Shown: in pieces, positions 24,376 through 34,940 of the stretch | How the letters are laid out: every line of letters begins with the position of its first letter | Numbering within the stretch: position 1 is the first letter of the stretch | Translations under genes and position numbers: made by a program | From: Fistularia commersonii | Taxonomy: Eukaryota > Chordata > Actinopteri > Syngnathiformes > Fistulariidae | NCBI GenBank assembly: GCA_037954325.1 | Contig: JBBMNZ010000009.1 | Location: forward strand, 10,827,501 to 10,891,500 | Direction of reading: 5' to 3' | Length of the DNA: 64,000 bases | The notes under the pieces: generated by a model | What the model saw: the letters and a program-made list of their open reading frames with translations, nothing else | Databases searched by the model: none | Told to the model about the DNA's origin: nothing

Positions 24376-25600
24376 GTCCTCCCAAGTCCATGGCCCAGCC
24401 GTGACAATGCCAGCAAGCCCGGCGTTTTCTACCTTTTCAAGCTATTGAGCGTCTCCCGCGTCTCCCTCAGGTTCCCCAAGACCCACAGGGGCCTTTGTAT
24501 CCGGGAGGACACCTCTGGTGATAGGGGTTCTTTCAAGGCTCAAGGGAAAAAAAAATCCAATGTTCCCATTTCCTGCGGGACCCTTTATTTAGCTGTTTGT
24601 CAGTTTTATTTCTCATCGCTATCAAGCCAGAAATTGAATGCGTGGTTAAATCAATTGCACCGATTGAGCAGCCCCGGCCTGTTTGGGACCTCCAGACCAG
24701 GGTGAAACTTCAGTCTGGTGTTTGTTTCAGAGAAAGGGAGGGGGCTGGGGGGTGAGGAGGAATCAAAGGGTTGAGACTTATTGTTTCAATCTGAAAAGGA
24801 GCTAATGGTCGACCATCGCAACTCGGGATCTGAAATCCACGGGGTGCCCTCCGGGGCCAGGTCGTACAATGGAGCCCCCCCCTCTCCTTTCCCGCAGCGC
24901 CTCTTCCTGTTGCAATCTGCGGCCGACGACCCGCGCCGGGGGGAGCGCAACTGTGCAGGAGCCGCGGCCATCCAAGGCCCCCCATCATTGAACGACCGCC
25001 GATCAGGGCTGAATAGGAAAAAGTTTACCTGAATGCTGGATGGAGTTTTTTTTTTCTTTCTTTTTAAATAAACCTCCAACCCCCCTCCTCCTCCAAAAAG
25101 AAAAGTTTTTTTTTAGTTCAAGTAGCCCCCCAAAATCTTACCCAAAGCCGCCACGCATCCAAACAGGCATCAATGAAGTGATTCAGCGATGGTAATCATG
25201 AGAATAATATGATTTCACTTCGAAAAATAAATACAAAAATACTGTGTGGTGTCTTTGTCAACTATTAATCGAGATCAGTAGAAAAGTGATTGGCCATTCG
25301 CTCGGTGAGTTACGGTAATCTGAGTACAAACGACATTTATCCAGAATGAATCAATTTGTTCCTGCGGTGTTGATCCGGATTTCGGTCCGACCGGATCAGG
25401 ATCCAGTGGATCCATAATGGAGCTCTTTTTGTCTGCAGTCAAGGTCGAGACTTGAAATAATCTGATAATAATCCACCCACGGGTAATTCATGTTGCCGCG
25501 GAAACCATTTCCACGCAGGCGCGCTGGCTTTTTTTTCCCCCAGGCACTTAAATCTTAAATATCCCAGGTGATCTATTATTGTAAAAATGTAGAAACTTTC

Positions 25601-26022
25601 TTTCCGACTTTACGCCTCCTATTTTCTTCCACGGTGGGAGGTGGAGGTGGGTGGCGGCATCAAGGTCATTCACAAATTCACCATCAGCTGCGCGTAATTG
25701 TGTCCGCCAGCCAATCGGCGCGCAGGTGAAACGACCTCTGACTCCCGCAGGCTTTGATTAGGAAAACGTGCGGCGCCGTGCGGGGAGGCGCATTGGTTGT
25801 GAGGTGGCGTGACGGGAGCGGTAAGCGTGGAGCAGAGGCCGCGGACGAATCCGGGGGGTTACGCACGGAGCCTGAACGCATCATATGCAATCCTTTCATT
25901 CATTTTGCTCGGACGAGACATCCCGTCACTCCTCTCCAGTGATGTCAACTTAACCAGCAGCATTTTCTTTTTAAAAAAAAAAAAAAAAAAACTTTCAAGT
26001 TTTATTTATTTATTTAATTTTT

Positions 26023-26055
<33 letters not shown>

Positions 26056-26075
26056 CTTTTTTGCATTTGCACACG
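25601..26075 (+). promoter_or_regulatory. pou5f3: pou5f3 proximal promoter and 5' leader
   Basis: GC-rich sequence directly upstream of the pou5f3 start. It holds a G-rich GT box (about 25634-25656), an NR5A-type half-site TCAAGGTCA (25660-25668), a CCAAT box (25711-25715), an E-box CAGGTG nearby, and then the leader. The leader has an A19 run (25973-25991), a T28 run (26028-26055) and a tiny ATG-TCA-ACT-TAA uORF (25942-25953). The frame of the main ORF is open upstream but has no earlier ATG. The transcription start is not visible. Confidence 0.5.
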
Positions 26076-28056
26076 ATGTCGGAGAGGCCCCAGAGCCCGG
26101 GTCCGGAGTGCCAGAGCCGCCCGTACGACTTCAGTCGGGTCAACCCGTGCGCCGGCGTCCTCGGCCCGGAGATCCTGCAGCTCCCTCACGGCGTCCTCCC
26201 GGACCCGAGCCTGCTCTACAACAAGCCCGCCTACGGGAGCATCCCGGCGGCCTGCGCGCAGACTTTCTTCCCCTTCGCTTCGGTCAGCGGCGACTACCGG
26301 GGCTCCGACGAGTTCGGGCAGCCCAAGCACTGGTACCCTTTCGCCGCGCCCGAGTACACCGGCCAGGTACCCGGTGTGACCGCGGCCACTCAGCCCGCCA
26401 ACCTCAGCCCACCCATCGCCGAGACCCGGGAGCAGATCAAGCTGCCCGAGATAAAGACTGAGAAGGACACCGGTGACGAATACTCCACGGAGGTGAAGGT
26501 CCAGCAGTACCCCGCGGCGCCGGCCTCCGTGCCCCAGGGGGTCTTCTACTCGGCCTCCTGGAACCCCCCACTATGGCCCGGGATCACCCAGATCACGCCA
26601 CCCGGTTCCCACGGCCACAACCCCCCGACGTCGGCTGCGTCGTCCCCGTCCATGTCCCCCTCCCCGCCGGGTAGCTCCCTCCCCGGCGGCGCCTTCTTCA
26701 ACGCCGGCGCGACCCAGGCGACGCCCGGTGCGACACCCACGCAGAACCCGGCCTCCTCCACGCGGAGCAGCGGCTCCTCCAGCGGCGGCTGCAGCGACTC
26801 AGAGGAGGTGAGGTGGGGGATCTATGTGGAACCCTGTGCAGAAAACAACTGAAAGGTCAAACATTGAATGCTTCTTTTTAAATGCAAAAAAAAAAAGAAT
26901 TATGTGTCGCATACCCCATTCCACAGGAAAATCTTTCCACGGAGGAGTTGGAGCAGTTTGCCAAAGAGCTTAAACACAAACGTATAACTTTGGGCTTCAC
27001 TCAGGCTGATGTCGGCCTTGCCCTGGGAAACCTTTATGGTACGTCTTAGTCTGCTCAAACACCTGTTATCAGGAAATCTAGATTTATTTCTTAATGATCG
27101 ATTGACACCGCTCGTCTCTGTCGCACAGGTAAGATGTTCAGCCAGACAACCATTTGCCGTTTTGAGGCCCTCCAGTTGAGCTTCAAGAACATGTGCAAGC
27201 TGAAGCCCCTTCTGCAGCGCTGGCTGAACGAGGCCGAGACCTCGGACAACCCCCAAGATGTAAGTCTGCTGCATCGAACATCTGCCGAATTCTATCCCCC
27301 TTCTGCTTAAACCAAGACAACAGATGAAGCCGGTGTGATTGGCCCGGCCTCTAGGAACTTGCCCGCACCCATCTGAGCGTGTCTCGATAGAGGCCGCCGT
27401 CTCCTGTGAACCGCTCAGGATCGGCCACTAGGTGGCCACAGAAAAAAAAAAGGCCTCCGCCGCAACCCCTACCTTTTTGATGTGAACATCAAAAAGTCAA
27501 CCGGAAGTCTCATTATGGCAAGATCCCTTCTTTGTTTTTTCTGCTCCCCCAGATGTACAAGATCGAAAGGGTGTTTGTTGACACGAGGAAGAGGAAGAGG
27601 AGGACCAGCCTGGACGGAGCGGTGCGTTCCGCTCTGGAGTCCTACTTTGTGAAATGTCCGAAGCCAAACACCCAGGAGATCACGCACATCTCCGACGACC
27701 TGGGCCTGGAGAGAGATGTGAGTACGAGTCGGTTTCAAGGTGCTCTTAAACCTACCGTTCGTCGATCGCGACGCTAAACCGTCTCGCCGTTCCAGGTGGT
27801 GCGGGTTTGGTTCTGCAACCGTAGGCAGAAGGGAAAGCGCCTGGCGCTGCCGCTGGATGAGGAGTGCGACGGCCAGTACTACGACCAGAGTCCGTCCCCA
27901 CTCAACATGACCACCTCGCCGGTCCCCGGCCAGGGCTACCCCGCATCCGGCTACCCGGGAGCCCCGCCTCCGACGCTCTACATGCCCCCTCTGCACCGGC
28001 CTGACATCCTTAAGCAAGCCCTACACTCTGGACTGGTTAATCACCTGACTGGATAG
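26076..28056 (+). CDS. pou5f3: POU domain class 5 transcription factor 3 (Oct4-related, Pou2)
   Basis: Five exons: 26076-26807, 26927-27038, 27129-27259, 27553-27717 and 27796-28056 (TAG), 1401 nt, 466 aa. The ATG sits in a good Kozak context (A at -3) and is the first ATG in this frame. Exon 1 encodes a 244-residue Pro/Ser/Gly-rich transactivation region including KHWYPFAAPEY and ending in the acidic CSDSEE. The POU-specific domain spans about residues 247-321 (TLGFTQADVGLALG, FSQTTICRFEALQLSFKNMC). A short linker leads to the homeodomain at about 338-397 (RKRKRRTS, RVWFCNRRQKGKR, with C387/N388 at homeodomain positions 50/51). This is the DNA-binding architecture of OCT4 proteins that recognise ATGCAAAT and partner with SOX factors. 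Pou5f3 controls zygotic genome activation and early lineage choice in fish. Neighbours npdc1 and fut7 mark the POU5F3 locus rather than POU5F1. Reading through exon 1 without splicing would give a product ending 15 residues later, without a POU domain. Confidence 0.97.
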
Positions 28057-30676
28057 GTAGGCCCGGCTAACCCCGACCAGAACACAGATCCGCAGTTCAC
28101 ATGGAAGGATGGCGGGATAAGGAGCGAGTCCTCTTTTGGTGACGATATAGCGGATCCTAAAGGTTGACCCGCAGCTCCACAAAAACAACCACTTTGACTT
28201 CAGAGCTGGGAGGGGAAACTTGAGCTGATGTGGAACTACTGTTTTTACCCCCCCCCCCCCATTTAAAAAAAAAAAAATCTTGGTTATCTGTAGTAAGTTA
28301 TTCAATAGGCTTCAGTCAATGCTGCTTAAAAAAATAATGATGCCAAAGATCGGTTTGAGGTGATGACTGCTTGCTGGGTAATGAAATGAGTTGCCAGGGT
28401 TTTAGAGGCGTCGTCTCATCTTGTGATCGATTCAGATGTTCAATTCGAGGTGTGAACTCACTTCCACGTCATCAAACTGAACGTGTTAACTGCCATTTCT
28501 CACCTAGAATTTTTTTTTTTGTTCGAGCAAAGTGCCTTTCATAATATTGAATATAATAGACTTTTTTTTTTTTTTGCCTCTAGGAATGTTTGTCGACCAA
28601 ATCCAAACTACATGCAATCACCACCAACATTGATTCTTTTCTCTTTTTAAAATCGTCGCTAGGAGTGCTGCGTCCAAATTAATTGCTGGGAAATGTGGAA
28701 GTGTTCCGTTCACAGGTGTTGTTGCTGCTAAGTGTCTTGTTTACCTTTTGTATTGCACATTGTCCTTGACGTCCCAGGTCTGACCTTTCGAGAAGACTTT
28801 ATTAGCTGCATTGTACTCGCAACACCTCACTTTTAAAAGAAAAAAAAATTGTCAATGGATTTTACTGTACAACTATCGAATAATGGACTTTGGAAGATTC
28901 GATTGAGTTACATCGGTCTTGTATTTTGAGAGTTTCGATGAAATTTACACACGAAGCCAGTGCATCCTCGGCTCTGGGTAGAAAGGTTTGTTGATTCCTG
29001 GACGTGTCAGCTGTGGCAAACAGGGTCACATATTTCTCCAACTCTGCAAGGGAACTGATCTATCTTTAAAACCCCACATGGAGGTGGCGTTTCACACCTC
29101 AGTTTGGAGCTCGACCTGCTCTGCTTGTACTTTATAAGGTACTACGGGGTCTAAGTGAGAAGTCAGACTAGGAACGAAACTCATTTCTGCTAAAGGATGG
29201 ACATGGACCTTATTCTTAACCGTTGGGGCTCTCAAATTTTTTTTTTTTTTGCGGTTTTGAAGTTTCAACTCAAAGGGCTTGGTAGGAATTCTCATCTATA
29301 AGAGTGAACTCCAGGCTTTTATTTTACAAATTTCACCGGATCTTCTCTGAACAGGGGTGTGCATGGACTGACGGATTGTTTTATCATGATTTTTTTTTTA
29401 CTTATGAATTGCAAATTGTTTTTTCTTTCTTGATGCCAAAGTGTACAACTCCATATTGATCTTGAGGGTATTAGTATGAGCCATTCTGAGTAAAACACTT
29501 CATTTGTCATTGTTCCATTTCCCTTTCTTACCCGGCTGCCACAGTATTGCTAATATGTTCTCCCAAATTCAGTCAGGCCATTGACTTTTCACCAATGTGA
29601 TTGACCACTCCAATAGAAGCTTTATTTTAGGACATATATTACCTGTTCTAGGAAAGTGCTGAATTATATGTCTATCTGTGGCGTCAGATGCACAGAAACT
29701 GGACTCAAGGGACGTTAAAAAAAGATTGTTTAGCAGATTTTATTCAGAGTCCACTGAAGAGTGCAGGATCCAGCTGTGAACCAGAGGACAACCCACAAAC
29801 CTGGCTCCCAACTAAGTGCTAGCAGTGCACGTGTCGATCAAATCACCGGATCTTGATTTTTAGCCCTTACCAAGTTGCTGGAGCTCCAACAGCCTTCTAA
29901 TACTATTGATGCCGAAAAAGTAAAATCATTTGCATCGTTTCAACTATGTCTACGTGCAGGGTATTTGTCAGCTTTTGTGCTCAGTTAGTTGAATGTTCTA
30001 TCACGGTCCCATTAGAGAGGGACAAACAAAGTGACCGGCTGTTTGAATGTAACTTAATGTAACGTATTACTACACTGTTGAAGTTTACAAGGGGTTTCTC
30101 CATCATAGGCAAAAACAGACACAAGTTTGTCACAGAGGAGTCCCTTGCAACATGTGTTTAAAACCGCTGCTTAACTTCAAATCACCTGCCACCCACTCAA
30201 GCAAAAATTTTAGTGGGGGCATGAGCTTTGGAACTGTAGGAGCCCGTGAAGTAAAAGTCCAGTTGCCAGGACTAATTATTTCAACGAATCATTTTAGATG
30301 GTACCTCCTCTCCCTGTAGATCTGATTGCCATAATTCGTCGAATAAACACTAATTTAAGTTAAAGGGAATGAATGGAGATAAGCACTGCTAATCACTTGA
30401 GACACCAGTTAATATGTTGAGACAAAACCCTTGTTTATATAGTGAGGGACCCAATGGCAGTTTAACCAAAAGTAAAGACCCCCCTTTCCTGTAGTAACCA
30501 TTTTGGCATTGAGATATAACATTGGACCTCTTGAATTAAATGGTGTTAGACATTAAAAGCAAAAGTACCTCTTGGACTCATGGGAAGCTAGACTCTAGTG
30601 GGAACACATTCATTTGGTGAAAATAGTTACGGTTTATAATAAAACAAAAGTTGAACGGGATCACCGGCCAGACTTT
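28057..30676. other. Convergent intergenic region: pou5f3 and fut7 3' UTRs
   Basis: Lies between the convergently transcribed pou5f3 (+) and fut7 (-). It holds no coding exon. It contains a C13 run (28248-28260) followed by an A13 run (28265-28277). Possible plus-strand poly(A) signals are AATAAA at 30342 and 30638. A possible minus-strand signal for fut7 is TTTATT at 29621-29626. The exact transcript ends, and whether the two 3' UTRs overlap, cannot be read from the sequence. Confidence 0.5.
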
Positions 30677-33578
30677 CTATTTTTGGGTTGACCTTCCTCC
30701 TAAATCATCATAGTAGACCCAGGCATTTAGATCAGTGTAAACTTGGTACTGAGGTAGGTTGTTGTACTCTGCGCAGATCTTACACAGTCTCTCCCTCCAG
30801 CCGGTATGCAGCTTGACATCCCATTTGTTTCTCCACTTAAAGTATTCGTTGTATCGGTTCTCGTCGCCTGCGAGCTCCAGGAGATAAGCCCCCAGGTCTT
30901 CGGGCGATGAGAAATTGTCAACGTGAATGAAAGAATCGGGCGGCGCCACGGCTTGGTAGTCCTGCAGCGGCGGTCCCAGGACGACAGGCACCGCCCTCGC
31001 TTCATAGGCATTCCTCCATAACTTCTCCGTGATGTAATCTTTGGCGATGGAGTTCTCGAACGCCAAATAGAAGTAGCAGCGGGAGATGGTCCGTAAGAGG
31101 GCAGTGGAGGGGAGGGGCTTGTATGCCCAGCGTCCGTAAACCTGTACTGGAACTAGAGCTCTGAGCTGATTGTACACTTTGCTTCTCCTGTGGCTGCTCC
31201 TGTAGTTGCTGACCACCCAACAGACCAGAGCGCTTTTATTCAGCGGGATGTGCTTCTCAAGACCTCCTTTGACCTCCTTTGGTAGCATCTCCCCATAGGG
31301 TGTAGTGATATCAGCATCTCTCCGGTAACTTATAGTCAGGTTGAAGATATTTCCATAATTGGTCAGGTTTCCGTTGAAACGCGGGGCTTCCAGGGACATC
31401 CAAGCCCACCTCTGGCCCTTCGGTCGGGGAAGCTCAAGAGGCAACACTAATCCCTGTATCATCTCTCTGTTGTGGAACACCACCACGTCAGCAGCCATGT
31501 ACAGGTACCGGCGGTCCACTAGACGGCACCTGGGGATGTGGTAAAGGTCCCAGCAAACATCGCCTTCCAGGTGTTGTCTTGAACCGAAGGGCCAGTTCCA
31601 GAGCAAAACGGTGATGTTTTTGTGTTTCAAGCTGTGGGAGATATTGGCCTTCAACCCAATCAGCCATCCTTTGAGGACACACAGGGATAGAACACAGAGG
31701 AAGAGGAAGAGGAGGTGCTTCTTCGTCGAGACTAGTAAATTCTTTTTAACGTATTTATAACCCTGCCGGAACAAGCAAAATGAAAAATTGATTTAGAACC
31801 CTTTAATCAATTGATGACCGGTCCGGGGTGAACTCTACTTCTTGCCTGATGAAATCTTGGATAGGCTCCAGCACCACTACTACTGCAGGATAAACGGTAT
31901 GGATAATAAATGAGTGAATATTTTGGAGCCAGCGCGGTTATTGTTTACAAAGTAGAATCACAAGAAAATATTTTTGTCAGCCTATCTTGGGCTTAGTATT
32001 TGGGGTAGCTGACCCAATAAGCCAATCAAAAGGTACTTCTTTCTTGTTTTATACATGTTTAAAGGACCTTTGGGAGCACTGTCCACTCACTGGGTAGTGA
32101 AGAGGCTTTCACTAGGACTCGCCCTCAAGTTTTTTTTTTGTTCAAAACGTGACCCAGGAGTCAAAGAGAAACAGTCCTTTTTTCTGTTTTACCACTTCTC
32201 AGAAAGAACTTGCGAAAGCTTCCTTTTTCTACATGCACAAACCATAAAGGAAATTGAAAGCCTTGCACAGTTCAGTGTGACTTAAACACAAAGCTTAACA
32301 ATCTTGTAACTGACTTTCCTTCTTGAAGTAAAATGTACTTCTTAGAAAAGAAATTCATGCAGAGCTAGTTTCTTGGGATACAATTAAAAAGCAAGTTACA
32401 GAAGATGGAAGGTCTCAAAAGCATTTTGAGATGAAAAATCTTGTACTTGATTTGCATTTAAATTAAAAGTACATGATTTTCATTTGATCATATAAACAGA
32501 TCCTTTATAAATATTTTGATTGATTACTTTTTCCCATCATGTATTTGGCCACCCAGGTTAAAATAAATCTTCACTGAAGAAAATATGAAAAAGAAATCCC
32601 TGAAATGTGCAGAAAGCAGATTTGGCTCGTAGGTGGCATCATCAGGCGCAGGCCTAGCAGACGTTTCAGAAGGTCAAATTTTGGTTAAAAAAGAGGAACT
32701 AAGAAAGAGTCACAGGATGTGAGAACTGTGAGCCACAGGACACACAGAAGCTCTGCCAAAGAACGGCTTGGTTAAAGAAACTATTTTGTTTGATTTGTGA
32801 TGGAAGAGGGGGTGATTAAATCTTAAAAAAGGATTCCCTTTACCTGTCTCTTGATTACATTTAATTTTATTTCATTTTAATAGTGCACATTTTCATGGCA
32901 ATGTGAAATTTAATTGTAGTCACATTGTCTAACATTAGAGAAGCCCCAGCAGCAGCAGCAGCAGATTTGCAAAGACCTCATCTTGCTGCTATCATAATAT
33001 TGCAGTTCATTTTTTTTGACTGTTAAAATGATCTTTTTTTAATATTCTGTCTTGCATTTGACACAAGGAGCAGCACCCATCCCGGTAAAGTTGTGAAATG
33101 TCACACACAAGTCCGCATATCATGGAGGAAACGCCACATATGAGCATTTGTCAGACTTATTCAGCTCTTAGCTCTTACTCAGACTTGACTCTTCCTAAAT
33201 TGAAAACAACATAAGAATATCAGTCGCTTAGCCCATCTATAATAATCACATTTAAGTTGCTCATTCCTTTAAAACAAATTTTCCACATGAAGAATTCACC
33301 AGCAGTGTTAAAGTGACTGAAACTGAAATACCTTTTTCAATTCTGAACAGGATGTGGTGAAAGTATTTACAATGGCATCGGCATATCTTTCTCTCCTCCT
33401 TTCTCCCTCAGTTATCACTGCAGATATCACAAAAGCCCAGAGGTCACGGAGTACATAACCTTATTTTATCTACATACCCAGAGCTACATAACTGCTTTAC
33501 CATAAGGCTGATAATATGCTATTTTTTTCCAAAACTGTTCCAGTTTTCTCCACTGACCTGATGACAGCGCGAGACCAT
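30677..33578 (-). CDS. fut7: Alpha-1,3-fucosyltransferase 7
   Basis: Minus strand. The main exon 31762-30677 (361 codons, TAG) encodes a GT10-family fucosyltransferase. It has a short cytoplasmic basic segment, a type II signal anchor (HLLFLFLCVLSLCVLKGWL) and a Golgi-lumen catalytic domain with WNWPFG, VVFHNRE and WAWMSLEAP. The family signature FYLAFENSIAKDYITEK is followed by VPVVLGPP, the donor-binding core. Several N-glycosylation sequons (NIS, NIT, NLT, NKS, NFS) are present. There is no ATG before the transmembrane segment, and the exon starts right after a pyrimidine-rich acceptor (CGGCAG). I therefore predict a 21-nt first coding exon at 33578-33558 (MVSRCHQ, donor GTCAGT), which joins in phase 0 and gives 368 aa. 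FUT7 adds fucose to sialylated N-acetyllactosamine to make sialyl Lewis x for selectin ligands. FUT7 identity over other GT10 members rests on single-exon catalytic structure and synteny. The first exon is moderate confidence. Confidence 0.88.
31763..33557 (-). other. Predicted fut7 intron 1
   Basis: Non-coding sequence between the predicted fut7 start exon and the catalytic exon, minus strand. It includes the 3' tail of a dispersed fish repeat at 31818-31920 on the plus strand. Much of the rest is AT-rich, with a short CAG run near 32948. Its status as an intron depends on the start-exon prediction. Confidence 0.45.
31818..31920 (+). repeat. Tail of the dispersed fish repeat
   Basis: Contains TGGATAGGCTCCAGCACC and GCAGGATAAACGGTATGGATAA, ending TGAGTGA. 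This is the recognisable 3' end of the same family. Confidence 0.6.
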
Positions 33579-34004
33579 TACATGGTGTCCCCCGGTTACA
33601 GCTGATACCATCCTTGGTCGGAGGTTTGCATGAGATGATGATGAGCATTAAAGCTGTACAAACCAAACCTGGCACATTTCAGGGAAGGGGTGTGTCTCTG
33701 TCTGAAAGAGGTGGGCATAAAGTAAAGTCATATATGCTACACGATCTGTCACCCACTGGACCCGCCTGAGTCACTGCCACCTTTCTTGAAAATGCTCTGT
33801 AAACCTATTGCATGAAATTGGAATTTGAATAGGTGTTTTCCGTATGTATTTACTGAAGAGAGCAGAGGAGGACGACTTCGGTGTTCCTATGCTTCCTGCT
33901 TTGACGGATTGCTGTTGCGATTGGTTGATTTCTTTTTTAAAAAGTTGAATTGTTCATCTTTATTTTCTCCGTCTACCTAGTTTTGTTTAAATTGTGGTCC
34001 TCTG

Positions 34005-34230
34005 CTGAAGGGAAGCGTGGTTCAATTCCAGCGGGGGGTCGTTCTGTGCGGAGCTTGCACGTTCTCCCCTCTGTTTTTTTCCTGGGTTTCCTCAGGCATC
34101 TCTGGTTTCCTCCCACATTCCAAAAAAGCCTGCTGAAGCTTCAATGGAGACCCAAAATTGTGACGTGAATGTGAGGATGATGGTTGTAAGTCTCTGTATC
34201 AGATTGAATTGATTGACCTCAGATGCTCTG
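34005..34230 (+). repeat. Copy of the dispersed fish repeat
   Basis: Has GTTCAATTCCAGC (box-B-like), GCGGAGCTTGCACGTTCTCC, GGTTTCCTCCCACATTCCA and GTGAATGTGAGGATGATGGTTG in the usual order. Confidence 0.65.
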
Positions 34231-34385
34231 AACAGAAAGAAACAAGAGTGATAACTCGAAGAGATTTGCAGGAATGAATAAACAGGATAGGTTGGGAAGA
34301 GAAAAGGAGCAGGAGTTAAGAATGAGTCCGGAGCGAGAAACCAAAAGGTTGATGGTCATCGTTATTAGTGGTCGTGGAGGTCTGG

Positions 34386-34940
34386 AGTGAGTTCGATGAA
34401 GTGATGCAGAATATCCCTCTGTCATGTTGGTGCAGGAAATAGAGGTGATGCAGAAATAATGGGCAAGTTTGGCATCCAGGATAGGCGCACAGAGGGACAC
34501 ATGGTGGTCGACTTTGCAAAAAGTATGGAAATGGCTGCTCAGGTTTACTTTCCTCTAGAAGAGGGAGGAGCGGAGGCAGGAGCACGCGAGTAGACTACAT
34601 CTTTTGTGAACGATGTAGGACGATTTGTAGGAGATTGGCGACTGGGTGTAGTCCGATGGCATAGGATGGCGGTTTGTAGGATGACTCATGAAGAGGAAGA
34701 TGAAGAGGACAAATGCAGATGAGAGGGCAAAGTGGTGGAAGCTGAGAGAGGTGGAGTAGAATGGGTTTTCAGGGAGGAGTTGAAACAAGCCCCGGGCGGG
34801 AATGAGGAGCATCCAGATGACTGGACAACTGTTGCTAATGTGATGAAGGAGACAGGAAGGAGAGACCTGGTGTGTCATCTGGAAAGAAAGTAAACAAGGA
34901 AACGCGGTGGTGGAATGAGGAAGTGCGGGAGTGTTGAAGT
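34386..34940 (+). mobile_element. Decayed RTE-like LINE fragment (endonuclease region)
   Basis: Plus-strand frames, broken by indels, read FDEVMQNIP, HVGAGNRGDAEIMGKFG and VVDFAKSMEMA, typical of the AP-endonuclease part of RTE-type fish LINEs. The last 55 bases (about 34884-34937) are closely similar to 56138-56195, the 5' end of the longer LINE copy in pnpla7 intron 27, which ties both to one family. Coding capacity is destroyed. Confidence 0.72.

Larger units (their letters stand above)
21716..25600. other. Intergenic region npdc1 - pou5f3
   Basis: No coding exon is supported. It contains TG/CA microsatellites (22714-22774, 23665-23705, 23812-23840, 24057-24076), a GC-rich block around 24330-25030 and a SOX/OCT-like composite at 24361-24375. 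Because it lies between npdc1 and the pou5f3 start, it is the obvious place for pou5f3 upstream control elements. That role is inference. Confidence 0.5.

Noticed and set aside
25809..26075. N-terminal extension of pou5f3 upstream of the ATG
   Set aside because: The frame is open but contains no ATG and runs through poly-Lys and poly-Phe translations of the A and T tracts.
26010..26461. Long antisense and +1 frames over pou5f3 exon 1
   Set aside because: They are by-products of GC-rich coding sequence. The sense frame carries the conserved protein and the splice junctions.
29929..29936. Isolated octamers ATTTGCAT downstream of pou5f3 (also near 32452)
   Set aside because: They lack an adjacent SOX half-site and lie in AT-rich sequence, where such 8-mers occur by chance.
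28057..30676. miR-430 target sites in the pou5f3 3' UTR
   Set aside because: I looked for GCACTT seed matches on the plus strand and saw no convincing site. The reverse-orientation AAAGTGC near 28530 does not count.
31763..31774. Starting fut7 at the TTG at 31774
   Set aside because: The four extra codons are the end of a pyrimidine-rich splice acceptor. A eukaryotic start at TTG is unlikely, and a phase-matched ATG micro-exon exists upstream.
33484..33675. Small secreted-like peptide frame on the minus strand (MLIIISCKPPTKDG...)
   Set aside because: It overlaps the predicted fut7 start exon in another frame, has no family resemblance and no partner exon in the right phase. It is treated as a possible uORF only.
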